NCBI GenBank assembly: GCA_029260435.1
Contig: JAJDDG010000019.1
Location: 1 to 64,000 of the forward strand
Direction: 5' to 3'
DNA from: Phycisphaerales bacterium
Lineage (GTDB): Bacteria > Planctomycetota > Phycisphaerae > Phycisphaerales > UBA1924
DNA: 64,000 nt
Shown here piece by piece: positions 8,901-16,929 of the stretch. The translations under genes and the position numbers were made by a program. Position 1 is the stretch's first letter. Every line of letters begins with the position of its first letter. Below the pieces are notes generated by a model that saw only the letters and a list, made by a program, of their open reading frames with translations, was not told the origin of the DNA and did not search any database.

Positions 8901-9774
8901 CGGCGCACAAGTCCCACTGCGCGAACTCGCAACCATCAACTACCGGCGCGGCCCACAGATGATCAAGAGCGAAGACACCTTCCTCGTCGCCTATGTCCTG
9001 TTCGACAAGATGCCCGGCTTCGCCGAGGTCGCCGTCGTCAACGACGCCCGCTCGTATATCCAATCCCGGATCGACTCGGGCGATCTACTCGTCCCCGCCG
9101 GTGTCAGCTTCGACTTCGCCGGCTCATACAAAAACCAGATCCGCGCCGCAAAACGCCTCAGCATCGTGCTCCCCCTCTCGCTGGCGATCATCTTCCTGCT
9201 CCTCTACTTCCTGTTCCGAAAAGTCACCGTCACCCTCATGGTCTTCTCCGGAGTTTTCGTCGCATGGGGAGGCGGCTTCCTCATGCTCTGGCTCTACGCC
9301 CAGCCCTGGTTCCTCGACTTCAACCTCCTGGGTGTCAACCTCCGCGAGCTCTTCCAGATCCGCCCATACAACCTCTCCGTCGCCGTCTGGGTCGGGTTCC
9401 TCGCGCTATTCGGTATCGCGACAGACGACGGCGTCATCATGGCGACGCGCATCGAACAGTCCATGAAAGAAGAGAACCCGAAATCCATCAACGCCATCCG
9501 AGCCGCCGTAGTCACGGGCGGGCGGATGCGTATCCGCGCCGCTGTCATGACCAGCGCAACCACGATTCTCGCGCTCCTGCCCGTCCTTACTAGCACCGGA
9601 CGCGGCTCGGACATCATGATCCCCATGGCCATCCCGACATTCGGTGGCATGGTGGTCGCTTCGATGACCTGGTTTGTTGTGCCTATCCTGTACAGCTGGG
9701 TCCATGAATGGAAATCCCGTTTCGCCCCAGCATCCCATCCCGATGACCCCACTCCCGAAGGAGATCCCCAATGA
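5962..9774 (+). CDS. CusA-like heavy-metal RND efflux pump, enlarged
   Basis: 1270 residues. The ATG at 5962 overlaps the adaptor stop by 8 bases and has GAGGGG upstream; an earlier in-frame ATG at 5887 lies inside the adaptor gene. The start MIRFCLEQKL, PDIGENQQIV-TEWPGRSPQDID, and the second-half LFRKVTVTLMV ... WVGFLALFGIATDDGVI are typical of heavy-metal RND pumps. The acidic pair in IATDD lies where HME pumps have proton-relay residues. The family is usually 1020-1060 residues. Here residues 533-700 hold an extra Leu/Ala/Val-rich stretch that reads as about four added membrane helices, and near 770-830 there is a charged insert. Substrate is inferred from the neighbours as a monovalent soft metal. 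The Met triad of E. coli CusA could not be placed by eye. Confidence 0.92.
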   Translation: MSEPSPQPPRTPVNKMIRFCLEQKLVVAILLAGTIFWGLLVAPFDWDIRGMARDPVPVDAIPDIGENQQIVFTEWPGRSPQDIDDQISYPLTIALLGIPGVKDIRSYSVFGFSTIYVVFDDDIEFYWSRSRVLEKLNSLPAGTLPPGIAPALGPDATALGQVFWYTLEGRDTDGNPTGGWGGDELRSIQDFTVKYKLASVRGVSEVASIGGFVREYQVDVNPDAMRAAGITLQQVIGAVRQSNLDVGARTIEVNRAEYIVRGIGFIESIEDLELAAITSRDNVPILVGDIASVSLGPALRRGVLTKAGVEAVGGVVVVRYGENPMATIQRVKDKIADITSGLPSKVLADGTESRVTIVPFYDRTGLINETLQTLNAAIQQQVLVTIIVVLLMVMHLRSSLLISAMLPITVLMTFIGMKQFRVDANIVALSGIAIAIGTIVDMGVVMSENILRRLDESDPEESRLEVVYKASAEVGGAVLTAVATTIVGFLPVFTMEAAEGKLFKPLAYTKTFALIASIVIALTILPAAAHALMGFRIRSRSLRTMSASLLLFAGLAIATTIHPMLGAVVSLFGAFFLIQPHIPDSVARTCRWSANIALVLIVLGALASSWEPLGPEPGAFGNALFIGVIIGILLLVFWLVRVAFPHILTWALRHKAVALSPAIFLVLFGSTVWLGFDRVWGWLPEPVRRTDTGVAIAHALPGLGSEFMPSLDEGAFLYMPTAMPHASIGEATDILKELDLRIMSVPEVELAVGKIGRVESPLDPAPISMVETIIQYASEYKTDAQGHRLTFRVDPKTHEFVYNEQGNLIEDEQGDPFRQWRDEITSTQDIWDEIVAAADMPGVTSAPKLQPIETRIVMLQSGFRAPMGIKVYGPDLESIESFALDLERLLKQVPSVQPAAVFADRVVGKPYLEIDIDREKIARYGLRIANVQEVIEVAIGGKPLTMTVEGRERYPVRVRYLRELRDQPETLGDILVPAPSGAQVPLRELATINYRRGPQMIKSEDTFLVAYVLFDKMPGFAEVAVVNDARSYIQSRIDSGDLLVPAGVSFDFAGSYKNQIRAAKRLSIVLPLSLAIIFLLLYFLFRKVTVTLMVFSGVFVAWGGGFLMLWLYAQPWFLDFNLLGVNLRELFQIRPYNLSVAVWVGFLALFGIATDDGVIMATRIEQSMKEENPKSINAIRAAVVTGGRMRIRAAVMTSATTILALLPVLTSTGRGSDIMIPMAIPTFGGMVVASMTWFVVPILYSWVHEWKSRFAPASHPDDPTPEGDPQ

Positions 9775-10673
9775 GAGCTTTCGTATTGACCGCCGTACTC
9801 GCCTGTTCCAGTCTCGCAGCCCCCAGCGCACTCGCGCACACGGGTGACGAACACACCGCGTCCCAAATGAAAACCGTCAACACCATGTGCCCCGTCGGCA
9901 AAGAACCCATCGTCGAATCCGCCGGCACCATCGAGTACGACGGAAACACAATCGGGATCTGCTGCCCGAAATGCGGCGAGCAGTTCCTCGCGTGGGACAA
10001 AGAACGCAAGGATATGTTCGTAACACTCGCGATCGACCACAAGGAGCCGGGCACGGACAACAACGCCGAACCGAAGCCCGCACAGGCCAATGCCGATTCT
10101 CCTGCAATCCCGTACATACTCGCCACATGCCCGATCTCCGGCGAACCGCTCGGATCCATGGGTGAATCAATCTCCAAGGTGTACGACGGACGTGAAGTCA
10201 GCTTCTGCTGCTCCATGTGTATCCCCAAATTCGAGGCCGACAAGACCGCCTACTTCAAGCAGATAGACGAACAGATCATCACCGACCAGCTCCCCTACTA
10301 CCCGATCCAAACATGCGTCATCTCGGGCGAACCACTCGTCGAAGAGGGAGAGAACATCTCCAAAAACATCGTCTTCAACAACCGCCTCGTCCGCCTCTGC
10401 TGCAACATGTGCGTACGCAAGTTCAAGGCCGATCCTGCCGGGTACCTCACGCAACTCGACAAGCAAACCGCGGACGCCCAGCGTGATGACTACCCGCTCA
10501 CCACCTGCATCGTCGCCGGCGGAGCACTCGGCTCGATGGGCGAACCGAGCGAAATCGTCGTCGCCGGACGCCTGTTCCGGTTCTGCTGCGCGAACTGCGA
10601 ACCGAAGGTCAAAGCCGACCCCGCAAAATACATCAAACTCCTCGACGACGCGCGAGTCGCCAAAGGCAACTAA
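9771..10673 (+). CDS. exported four-repeat CCxxC (YHS/TRASH-like) metal-binding protein
   Basis: 300 residues, coupled to the pump gene by ATGA. Residues 1-22 form a signal peptide ending ALAHTG. Four similar modules follow, each with one early Cys and then a CCxxC about 24-28 residues later: C40/C64-C68, C120/C146-C150, C182/C210-C214 and C246/C272-C276. Modules 2-4 share ISGEPL-type starts and end KFxADPAxYxxxLD, which resembles YHS and TRASH-type metal modules. The His-poor Cys pattern suggests zinc or copper thiolate binding in the periplasm. It is inferred to work as a metal-buffering or handing-over protein for the pump. Tandem quadruplication is unusual, as most such proteins have one or two copies. 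Confidence 0.75.
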   Translation: MRAFVLTAVLACSSLAAPSALAHTGDEHTASQMKTVNTMCPVGKEPIVESAGTIEYDGNTIGICCPKCGEQFLAWDKERKDMFVTLAIDHKEPGTDNNAEPKPAQANADSPAIPYILATCPISGEPLGSMGESISKVYDGREVSFCCSMCIPKFEADKTAYFKQIDEQIITDQLPYYPIQTCVISGEPLVEEGENISKNIVFNNRLVRLCCNMCVRKFKADPAGYLTQLDKQTADAQRDDYPLTTCIVAGGALGSMGEPSEIVVAGRLFRFCCANCEPKVKADPAKYIKLLDDARVAKGN

Positions 10674-10682
10674 ACAACAACA

Positions 10683-11417
10683 ATGAAACCCCGAAAATCG
10701 ACGTACCTCCTGCACCGCTGGTTCGGGCTCGTTGTCTGCCTGCAACTCCTCGCATGGAGCGCGGGTGGCTTTATTTTTAGCGTCCTCCCGCTGGATGTGG
10801 TCCGTGGTGAACACCAGGCGTTCGCCCAACCATTCGATCCCATCACCTCCGATTCGATCGATGCGCTCCCACTCCCGCTCCGCGATGCAATCCGCTCCAT
10901 GATCAATGACGATCAGGACATCGGAAGCGTGACGCTCTGCGACAGAGGCATCGGCCCGTTCTGGGAGATCGCTCGCACGGATGGCTCCCTCATCGCACGC
11001 CTGTATCCTGCCGACGCCACACCCGCACCACCCATCTCGAGCAACGACGCGCAGCACATCGCAGCCCGAGATTTCCTGCCCTCAAACACCGTTGTCGATG
11101 TCACGCTCATCGAGGCAGACCCCCCGATCGAATACCGCAAGGGCCCACTCCCCGCCTACGCCGTCGAATTCGACCATCCCAACAACCCACATATCTACGT
11201 GCACGCGCCAACCGGCGAGATCACCGCCCGCCGAAACCGACCATGGCGCATCTTCGATTTCTTCTGGATGCTCCACACAATGGACTACACCGGACGCGAC
11301 AACTTCAACCACCCCTTGCTCACAAGCTTCTCCGTGCTCGCTCTCACAACCGCCGCCTCCGGGCTGCTGCTGTGGGGCTGGCGCATCAAACCTCGCCGAG
11401 CCACCGCCGGGATTTAA
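10683..11417 (+). CDS. PepSY-type membrane protein at the end of the efflux operon
   Basis: 244 residues. The N-terminus (LLHRWFGLVVCLQLLAWSAGGFIFS, residues 9-33) is the first membrane helix of PepSY-associated proteins. A periplasmic domain follows, with a PepSY-like stretch (AYAVEFDHPNNPHIYVHAPTGEI). The last helix is LLTSFSVLALTTAASGLLLWGW near 211-232, then a basic tail. Single-PepSY proteins of this shape are often found with metal efflux or ferric reductase genes. Only 9 bases separate it from the four-repeat protein, so it is placed in the same operon. Its exact role is unknown; possibilities are an inhibitor-like module or a metal/redox partner. No clear Shine-Dalgarno precedes the ATG. 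Confidence 0.75.
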   Translation: MKPRKSTYLLHRWFGLVVCLQLLAWSAGGFIFSVLPLDVVRGEHQAFAQPFDPITSDSIDALPLPLRDAIRSMINDDQDIGSVTLCDRGIGPFWEIARTDGSLIARLYPADATPAPPISSNDAQHIAARDFLPSNTVVDVTLIEADPPIEYRKGPLPAYAVEFDHPNNPHIYVHAPTGEITARRNRPWRIFDFFWMLHTMDYTGRDNFNHPLLTSFSVLALTTAASGLLLWGWRIKPRRATAGI

Positions 11418-11429
11418 TCACACTCCAAT

Positions 11430-13067
11430 TCACATCAGCTCGATCGACGCGATCGTCAGGTCGTCAGCCAGTGGGCCCGCGGCGTACGCCGAGATCGCGT
11501 CGGCAAGCAACGCAACCTCCGACTCGGGGGAATCACCCTCGCCGAGTTTCGCAAGCACCGCATCAACACCGAACTGCGTCCCGTCCGGGTTGCATTGTTC
11601 GACAGCGCCGTCGCTCCAAAGCACGATCCGAACACCCGCCCCCATCTCCATCGAGCGGCATGTGTAGGGCGTATCGCTCATGACCCCAAGCGGCATGCCA
11701 CCCTCGGAGCGCACCAGTTCGGGCGATCTACCCGCATGATGCACGCAGACATACCCGTGCCCCGCATCAACGATGTCGAGCACGCCCGTACCCGAGTCCC
11801 ACACCGCCCCGATGAGCGTCACAAACACATTATCTTTCGTCCGCTCGCAGAGCTGCACATTGACCTCGTTCATCGCGTCCGCCAGCGCCATCCCCTGCTG
11901 GAGCATCGCCCGCAGGTGCCCCTGCGTCGCCGCCATAATCACCCCCGCCGCCGCACCCTTGCCCGATACATCCCCAAGAAAAAACGCGGTGCGAGTGCCG
12001 GACAGATCCATAATGTCAAAGAAATCACCCGCGACATACCGCCCGGGCGATGAGTGATACGCATACCGCGCAGACGCGAGCTCACCCGAAGTGCGCGGCA
12101 TCAACAGCTCCTGAGCATCGCGCGCAGCCCGAACCTCCTGCTCCATCTCCGCTCGCCGCTGCTCCATGTCCGCCGCGATCAATCGTTCCAGCGCAAGCCC
12201 CGCGATATCCGCGAGCGACGTACAAAACGCAACCGCGTCACCACGCAGCGTCCGTTCGCCGCCGCGAGTATCCATGTACAGGAACAAATCCGGAACACCA
12301 TTCACGTTGATCGGCGCGCAGAACGCACTCCTGATCCCGAGTTCCATGATTGACTGCCCCTCCGGAGCACTCCCCTCACCGAGCAACTCAACCGCCTGCC
12401 CATTCGCAGCCCCGCGCAGCACACCTCGGCTGAGAACCACATCGCCGGGATCATCCGGCGCGAGGATCTCATAGCCATCCATCCCCGCACCCCGCACGAC
12501 AAACACCCGCCCACTCCCGGTACCCGAACACACCGTCCGATGGAGCACTTCTACCACCCGCCCGCTGTCCGCTGCGCTCGCAAACGCGCGGGTCGCACCG
12601 ATCAACGCCTGCAGGCGGTCCTGCGCGATCCCGCTCTGCCGAGACGCATCCACCGCCTCGATACGAGAGAGCGGCGCGTCCATCACCGTCTGCATCACGG
12701 TCGATTGCTGCTCGTACCGAAACGCACATTTCCATTCCCCAAACGAAAGAATGTCATCCCTGCGCAGCGCGATCGTCTCACCGGAATTCAAACGCCGCCC
12801 ATTCACACTCGTGCCATGCCTGCTGCTGAGATCCGTGAGCATCCACGCACCGTCGATCACAGCAACCCGCGCGTGCCGACGCGAGATATGCGGATCCAGA
12901 ATCTTGTAATCAGCATCGGAACTGCGACCGACCACGTGCGAGCGCCCGACCTCCAGCATGTACGTCCCCGATGTCGTGTCATCGGCTGCGGACAGCGGGA
13001 TCAGCATGGCATGTACAGCGCTCAAGACCGCATCATACCGGAGCACCCCAATCCCCTTGAGATGCAC
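11430..13067 (-). CDS. FHA-GAF-PP2C (SpoIIE/RsbU-type) serine phosphatase
   Basis: 545 residues read from the GTG at 13067. An FHA domain occupies about 38-115 (VGRSSDADY, SRRHARV, SSRHGTSVNG), so it should bind a phosphothreonine partner. A GAF-like domain lies around 145-300. The C-terminal 220 residues are a PPM/SpoIIE phosphatase with metal-binding acids in GDFFD, FLGDVSGKG and LWSDG. Such enzymes dephosphorylate STAS anti-anti-sigma factors, and a STAS gene lies 3.4 kb away (16508..16867). The GTG lies only about 10 bases after a terminator T-tract, so transcription may depend on read-through from the tRNA-Gly promoter, or the ATG at 13007 may be the true start. The GGGGAGG before the GTG is unusually close to it. 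Confidence 0.85.
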   Translation of the reverse strand: MHLKGIGVLRYDAVLSAVHAMLIPLSAADDTTSGTYMLEVGRSHVVGRSSDADYKILDPHISRRHARVAVIDGAWMLTDLSSRHGTSVNGRRLNSGETIALRRDDILSFGEWKCAFRYEQQSTVMQTVMDAPLSRIEAVDASRQSGIAQDRLQALIGATRAFASAADSGRVVEVLHRTVCSGTGSGRVFVVRGAGMDGYEILAPDDPGDVVLSRGVLRGAANGQAVELLGEGSAPEGQSIMELGIRSAFCAPINVNGVPDLFLYMDTRGGERTLRGDAVAFCTSLADIAGLALERLIAADMEQRRAEMEQEVRAARDAQELLMPRTSGELASARYAYHSSPGRYVAGDFFDIMDLSGTRTAFFLGDVSGKGAAAGVIMAATQGHLRAMLQQGMALADAMNEVNVQLCERTKDNVFVTLIGAVWDSGTGVLDIVDAGHGYVCVHHAGRSPELVRSEGGMPLGVMSDTPYTCRSMEMGAGVRIVLWSDGAVEQCNPDGTQFGVDAVLAKLGEGDSPESEVALLADAISAYAAGPLADDLTIASIELM

Positions 13068-13076
13068 CCCCTCCCC

Positions 13077-13111
13077 AAAAACAACAAAAGCCCAGCGTCA
13101 CTCGCCGGGCT
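13077..13111 (-). terminator. intrinsic terminator after tRNA-Gly
   Basis: On the minus strand AGCCCGGCG and CGCTGGGCT pair around an AGTGA loop with one mismatch. TTTTGTTGTTTTT follows. It lies 20 bases beyond the tRNA 3' end and directly against the start of the phosphatase gene. Confidence 0.85.
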
Positions 13112-13130
13112 CAATCAATTCCATCTTCAA

Positions 13131-13202
13131 AGCGGGTGAGGCGATTCGAACGCCCGACATTCACGTTGGCAACGTGACGCTCTACCACTGAGCTACACCC
13201 GC
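13131..13202 (-). tRNA. tRNA-Gly (GCC)
   Basis: A complete 72-base cloverleaf. The acceptor strands GCGGGTG and CACCCGC pair fully, and the D-arm has GCTC/GAGC. The anticodon stem TCACG/CGTGA holds a TTGCCAA loop with anticodon GCC. The T-arm has GTTCGAAT. The discriminator is T and no CCA is encoded. Confidence 0.97.
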
Positions 13203-13264
13203 AAACACCAACCCGCCGGCACTCCCCAGAAAGGGATCGAACTGGGCGGGGGGTGGACCGAAGA

Positions 13265-13293
13265 AAATATGCCCACTGCCCCCGCCTTGTCAA
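13265..13293 (-). promoter_or_regulatory. candidate sigma-70 promoter of tRNA-Gly
   Basis: On the minus strand a perfect TTGACA is followed after 17 bases by ATATTT, about 62 bases before the tRNA 5' end. The region is AT-richer than its surroundings. It could also drive the phosphatase gene by read-through. Confidence 0.45.
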
Positions 13294-13327
13294 ACACCTC
13301 TTCCCCAATCAACACCCTTCCACCCAA

Positions 13328-15325
13328 TTACCGGGCCTCCGCGAACCCCTCACCGCCCCGCGCCCGCTCCACCGCATCCACCACCTGCTTCGACGTATAC
13401 GCATTGCCCTTCCAGGGCTCATCCGTCCCCGGACCGTAGACCACTAATAAAGGGATCCCCGTCTCCCCCAGCGACCGCAGCTTCGCCCACCCCGGCGCCT
13501 TTGTGCTCGTCAGATCAACCCGCAGCATCACCACGTCGTCCGACTCCAGCAGCGGCTTCACCGGACTGCGGTTCAACACCGTCGCCTTCAGCGCCTTGCA
13601 GTTCAAACACCACTCCGCCGTGAAATCCAGCACGACCGTCTTCCCCTCGCCGATCGCCTTGTCGAGCAGCCCGGGCGAGTAGTCGATCCAGGTCGTCGTC
13701 ACGATCGCGCCATCAAGAGAGGCCTCAGATTTCGCCGCCTGCTTCTTCGCGTACTCATCCGCACCCTGCGCAGTAGTGTTCCACGCCGCCATGATGCCCC
13801 CACTACCGATCACCACACCAATGAGCACAAAGACCAACCGCCGAACCGGGCTCTTCGTGATCTGCACCGTCCGCACCGCCAGCAGCCCACCCGCGAGCAC
13901 ACCAAACAACGCAACAGCCCACCAGTGCAGCTTCTTCCCGAAATACGGATAATCACTCACCAACGCGTTCAGCCCCGAGCCCACGAAATACGCAGCGGCC
14001 GCGAGAAGCAAGAAGCCCATCACCTGCTTCACCAGCTCACTCGCCGGTCCTGTCCGGGGCACCTTCTCCACCCAACCCGGCTTCGCAGCCAGCACCAGAT
14101 ACGGCGCCGCCATCCCCACGCCCATCGCCGTGAACGCCACGATCGTCGCCCACTCTCCCAGTGATGCCGCGATCGGCAGCAACGCACCGGCAATGAACCC
14201 GAAGCACGGCAGACCCAGCACCGCCGTCATCACCCCAAACATGAAGCTCCCCGCAGGCGAGTCCGCCTCCGGATTCACCATGTACACCTTCTGCGGCAGC
14301 GTGATCGCAAACATCCCCATCAGCCCCAGCGCCATCACCCCGATGATCGCCCCGATCCCAGCGGTCACCCACCAGATCCCAAAGAGCCGCGACGGATCCG
14401 CCCACGCGCTCACAAACGCGGCAGGAATCCCGATCGCCACCCAGAACGCCACCACGCCCAATGCCATCCACATCCCCAGCACCAATCCCTTGCCAGGCGT
14501 CCCCGCATGCTGACTGAGCGTCATGATTTTGATCGGGATCACCGGCAACACGCACGGCGTCAGGTTCAATATGAACCCGCCGATGATGCCGAGTACCGCC
14601 AACACCCCATACCCCAGCGCGCCGTCCGCCCGCGGAATCGGAATCCCGAAAAACGTCCGCCTACTCCCACCGCTCTCCTCCGCTGCTCCGTCGCCGCCGC
14701 GCTCCGGCGCATCAACCGCAAAACCCCGCGCATCAAACCCACCGAAGATCTCGTTCACTGCCCCACCAACAACCGCCCCCGAGCGCACCGCTACCGACAC
14801 CCCAATCTCAACATCCTCCGGCGCAAGGCAACTCGTCGCGTCGCACGTCTGGTACCCCACCCGCACCACCAACTCATACGCCCCATCCGCGACACCCTCG
14901 CCAACCCGGATCGGCACATACATCACCGCACGACCGCTAAACGTCGCCACCCGCTCTGTCCCCTCGCCCGTGAAACTCGCCACCTCCGACAGATGCGTCT
15001 CATCCCACTGCACCGCACCGATCCACCCAACCCAATCCGCCTTCTCAACCGCGACCGTCGTCCGGATCGCAAACTCGAACCCCTCGGGCAGTTCAACCGA
15101 TTCATCCGGCCAGCTGTGCCACCCCTCCTTGTGATCCAGCACAACCGCCACCACCGTCTCCCCGCCCGGAGCTACTTCCGCATCCCGCACCGCCCCGGAG
15201 ACCACCACCTTCGCACCACCAAATCCCGTGGAGGTCGCCCCGTCACCCGAGCCACCCAGGGCCCCGCTAACGCCCAAAACCACACCCAAGCCAACGATCA
15301 GTACCAGTTTCATCAATCCGCTCAT
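13328..15325 (-). CDS. DsbD-like thiol:disulfide interchange protein
   Basis: 665 residues from the ATG at 15325, which has AAGGA about 10 bases upstream; an upstream in-frame start at 15364 lacks this. A signal segment is followed by a periplasmic N-domain of the DsbD/DUF-type immunoglobulin fold (GWHSWPD ... YQTCDATSCLAPEDV, with a CDATSC pair). About eight membrane helices follow with the two buried cysteines in TPCVLPVIPIKIM and GLPCFGFI. The C-terminal thioredoxin domain has WCLNCK and IPLLVVY. It moves electrons from cytoplasmic thioredoxin to periplasmic thiols, for disulfide isomerisation or cytochrome c maturation. It is transcribed alone, away from fliM. Placement next to metal efflux may reflect shared periplasmic thiol chemistry, but that is only inference. 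Confidence 0.93.
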   Translation of the reverse strand: MSGLMKLVLIVGLGVVLGVSGALGGSGDGATSTGFGGAKVVVSGAVRDAEVAPGGETVVAVVLDHKEGWHSWPDESVELPEGFEFAIRTTVAVEKADWVGWIGAVQWDETHLSEVASFTGEGTERVATFSGRAVMYVPIRVGEGVADGAYELVVRVGYQTCDATSCLAPEDVEIGVSVAVRSGAVVGGAVNEIFGGFDARGFAVDAPERGGDGAAEESGGSRRTFFGIPIPRADGALGYGVLAVLGIIGGFILNLTPCVLPVIPIKIMTLSQHAGTPGKGLVLGMWMALGVVAFWVAIGIPAAFVSAWADPSRLFGIWWVTAGIGAIIGVMALGLMGMFAITLPQKVYMVNPEADSPAGSFMFGVMTAVLGLPCFGFIAGALLPIAASLGEWATIVAFTAMGVGMAAPYLVLAAKPGWVEKVPRTGPASELVKQVMGFLLLAAAAYFVGSGLNALVSDYPYFGKKLHWWAVALFGVLAGGLLAVRTVQITKSPVRRLVFVLIGVVIGSGGIMAAWNTTAQGADEYAKKQAAKSEASLDGAIVTTTWIDYSPGLLDKAIGEGKTVVLDFTAEWCLNCKALKATVLNRSPVKPLLESDDVVMLRVDLTSTKAPGWAKLRSLGETGIPLLVVYGPGTDEPWKGNAYTSKQVVDAVERARGGEGFAEAR

Positions 15326-15486
15326 CTCAGCATCATCCTTATCAATCCGTGTTCGGACAACCAAAGCCCCACCACCCGCCGATTGTTCCTCAATCGCTCA
15401 ATCCTCTGTTCTCGAACCCAGTCTCAAGCCGTTCGCGGACCTTGTTCGATACACCTGATACAAATCAATCGCCCCGGAGACTCCCT

Positions 15487-16500
15487 ATGGACGTACTTGA
15501 CCAATCAGAAGTTGATGCCCTGCTCTCAGCCGTAGACGCAGGCGAGGTTGAGGACGACGCCCAGGAGCATCAGATCTTCTCCCGCACCCTCCGTCCAGCG
15601 GACGACGTCGAGATCAAACCCTACGACTTCAAACGCCCCGAGCGCGTCTCAAAAGACCAGATGCGCGCTATCGAAAACCTCCACGAAACCTTCGCTCGCA
15701 ACTTCGGAGCAGCCCTCTCGGGTTTCCTCCGCACCATCGTCGAGGTCAAGGTCGCCACATGCGACCAGATGACCTACTCCGAGTTCATCGCCTCACTCCC
15801 AAACCCAACCAGCTTCAACCTCCTCGACGCCGAGCCCCTCGAAGGCAACATGTGTCTCGAGGTCTCACCCCTCATTGTCTACCCAGTGATCGATCGACTG
15901 CTCGGCGGAACCAACCACGAACTCTTCATCCCCCAGCGAGCACTCACCGCCATCGAAAGCCGTCTGATCTCGAAGATCATCGACCGCGCCATGGACGCCC
16001 TCACCGAGTCATGGGAGAGCGTCAAAGAGCTCAAATTCAAGGTCACGGGCATGGAGTCCAACCCCCAGCTCGTCCAGATTGTCCCGCCGAACGAAGTCGT
16101 CATTGTCGTCGGCTTCGAGCTCAAAATGTCCGCCCGCGCAGGCACCATGAACCTCTGTATCCCCTACAACGTCATCGAATCAATCATGGACGATCTCGCC
16201 GCACAAAGCTGGTTCTCCACCGGCAAGGTCGCCGGCGCCGAAGATCTCACCGCCACAATCGCCGACCAGCTCGGCGGCGCCGCCCTCACCGTCTCCGGGC
16301 TCCTCGCCGAATCCACGATCACCGTCTCCGACCTCGTGCAACTCGCCGAGGGAGACATCCTCACAACGGATGTCTCCGCCTCCTCCCCCATCACCCTCTG
16401 CGTCGAAGGCGAGAAAAAGTACTACGCCCATGTCGGGCAGTACAAAGGCGCGCGGGCACTCCGCATCCAGCGCCCGATCGTCCCCGCCGACCGCGTCTGA
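15487..16500 (+). CDS. fliM: flagellar motor switch protein FliM
   Basis: 337 residues. The ATG at 15487 is preceded by CCGGAGACT. The first 13 residues (MDVLDQSEVDALL) are the CheY-phosphate-binding segment of FliM. The middle domain (KRPERVSKDQMRAIENLHE, then NPTSFNLLDAEPLEGN and IDRLLGG) is the CheC-like torque ring part. The C-terminal SPOA domain is around LGGAALTVSGLLAESTITVSD ... GDILTTD. It sets motor rotation direction at the C-ring. No other flagellar gene is in the window, so it is a separated copy between a DsbD-like gene and a STAS gene. Either the rest of the flagellar genes lie elsewhere or this is an orphan. Confidence 0.95.
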   Translation: MDVLDQSEVDALLSAVDAGEVEDDAQEHQIFSRTLRPADDVEIKPYDFKRPERVSKDQMRAIENLHETFARNFGAALSGFLRTIVEVKVATCDQMTYSEFIASLPNPTSFNLLDAEPLEGNMCLEVSPLIVYPVIDRLLGGTNHELFIPQRALTAIESRLISKIIDRAMDALTESWESVKELKFKVTGMESNPQLVQIVPPNEVVIVVGFELKMSARAGTMNLCIPYNVIESIMDDLAAQSWFSTGKVAGAEDLTATIADQLGGAALTVSGLLAESTITVSDLVQLAEGDILTTDVSASSPITLCVEGEKKYYAHVGQYKGARALRIQRPIVPADRV

Positions 16501-16507
16501 GCATCCC

Positions 16508-16867
16508 TCACTCCCCCGCCTCGATCACCGCCACCCCCTCTTCCATACCCTCCCGAGTGGTAAACCGCCCCGCAAGACCGAGCATCCGCATAAACGCCAG
16601 AAGCTCACCGCTCAGCCCACAAATCACCATCACCCCGCCGACCTCCCGGGCAGCCTCCTGTGCTTCCAGCAGCGCGGTGATCCCGATCGAACTGATCATC
16701 TCCGTGCCGCTCATATCCAACACGAGCCCCACCCCATCCACCGCCGGCATCCGCCTCCCGACCACCTCGCCCACACCCTGGGCCGTCTCGTGATTCAACT
16801 CCCGCGGCACAACCACAACCAGCACCTGCCCACCCCCCCCTTGAACGCTCCACCCGATCTCATCCAT
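16508..16867 (-). CDS. STAS-domain anti-anti-sigma factor-like protein
   Basis: 119 residues, convergent with fliM and separated by 7 bases. It is a single STAS domain with LVLDMSGTEMISSIGITALLE. The Ser pair in MISSIG is where RsbV/SpoIIAA-type proteins are phosphorylated, and the downstream FMRMLGLAGRF block is typical. It would bind an anti-sigma kinase when unphosphorylated. The SpoIIE-type phosphatase at 11430..13067 is a plausible partner that removes the phosphate. No RsbW-like kinase or sigma factor is next to it. Lying beside fliM, it could also act in motility control; this is inference. Confidence 0.85.
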   Translation of the reverse strand: MDEIGWSVQGGGGQVLVVVVPRELNHETAQGVGEVVGRRMPAVDGVGLVLDMSGTEMISSIGITALLEAQEAAREVGGVMVICGLSGELLAFMRMLGLAGRFTTREGMEEGVAVIEAGE

Positions 16868-16897
16868 CTGATCATCTCCGTGTGCCCCGCCCCGAAC

Positions 16898-16926
16898 TTG
16901 ACCCGACCGAACCCACGAGGATACCC
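16898..16926 (+). promoter_or_regulatory. candidate promoter of the nusA leader
   Basis: TTGACC is followed after 17 bases by ATACCC, giving a start near 16933. The -35 is five of six, the -10 weak. It would place a leader of about 330 bases before the nusA ATG. Confidence 0.3.
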
Positions 16927-16929
16927 TCT

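Noticed and set aside
5962-9774. Copper-specific Met triad of E. coli CusA
   Set aside because: I could not place the three residues without an alignment, so the metal is left open.
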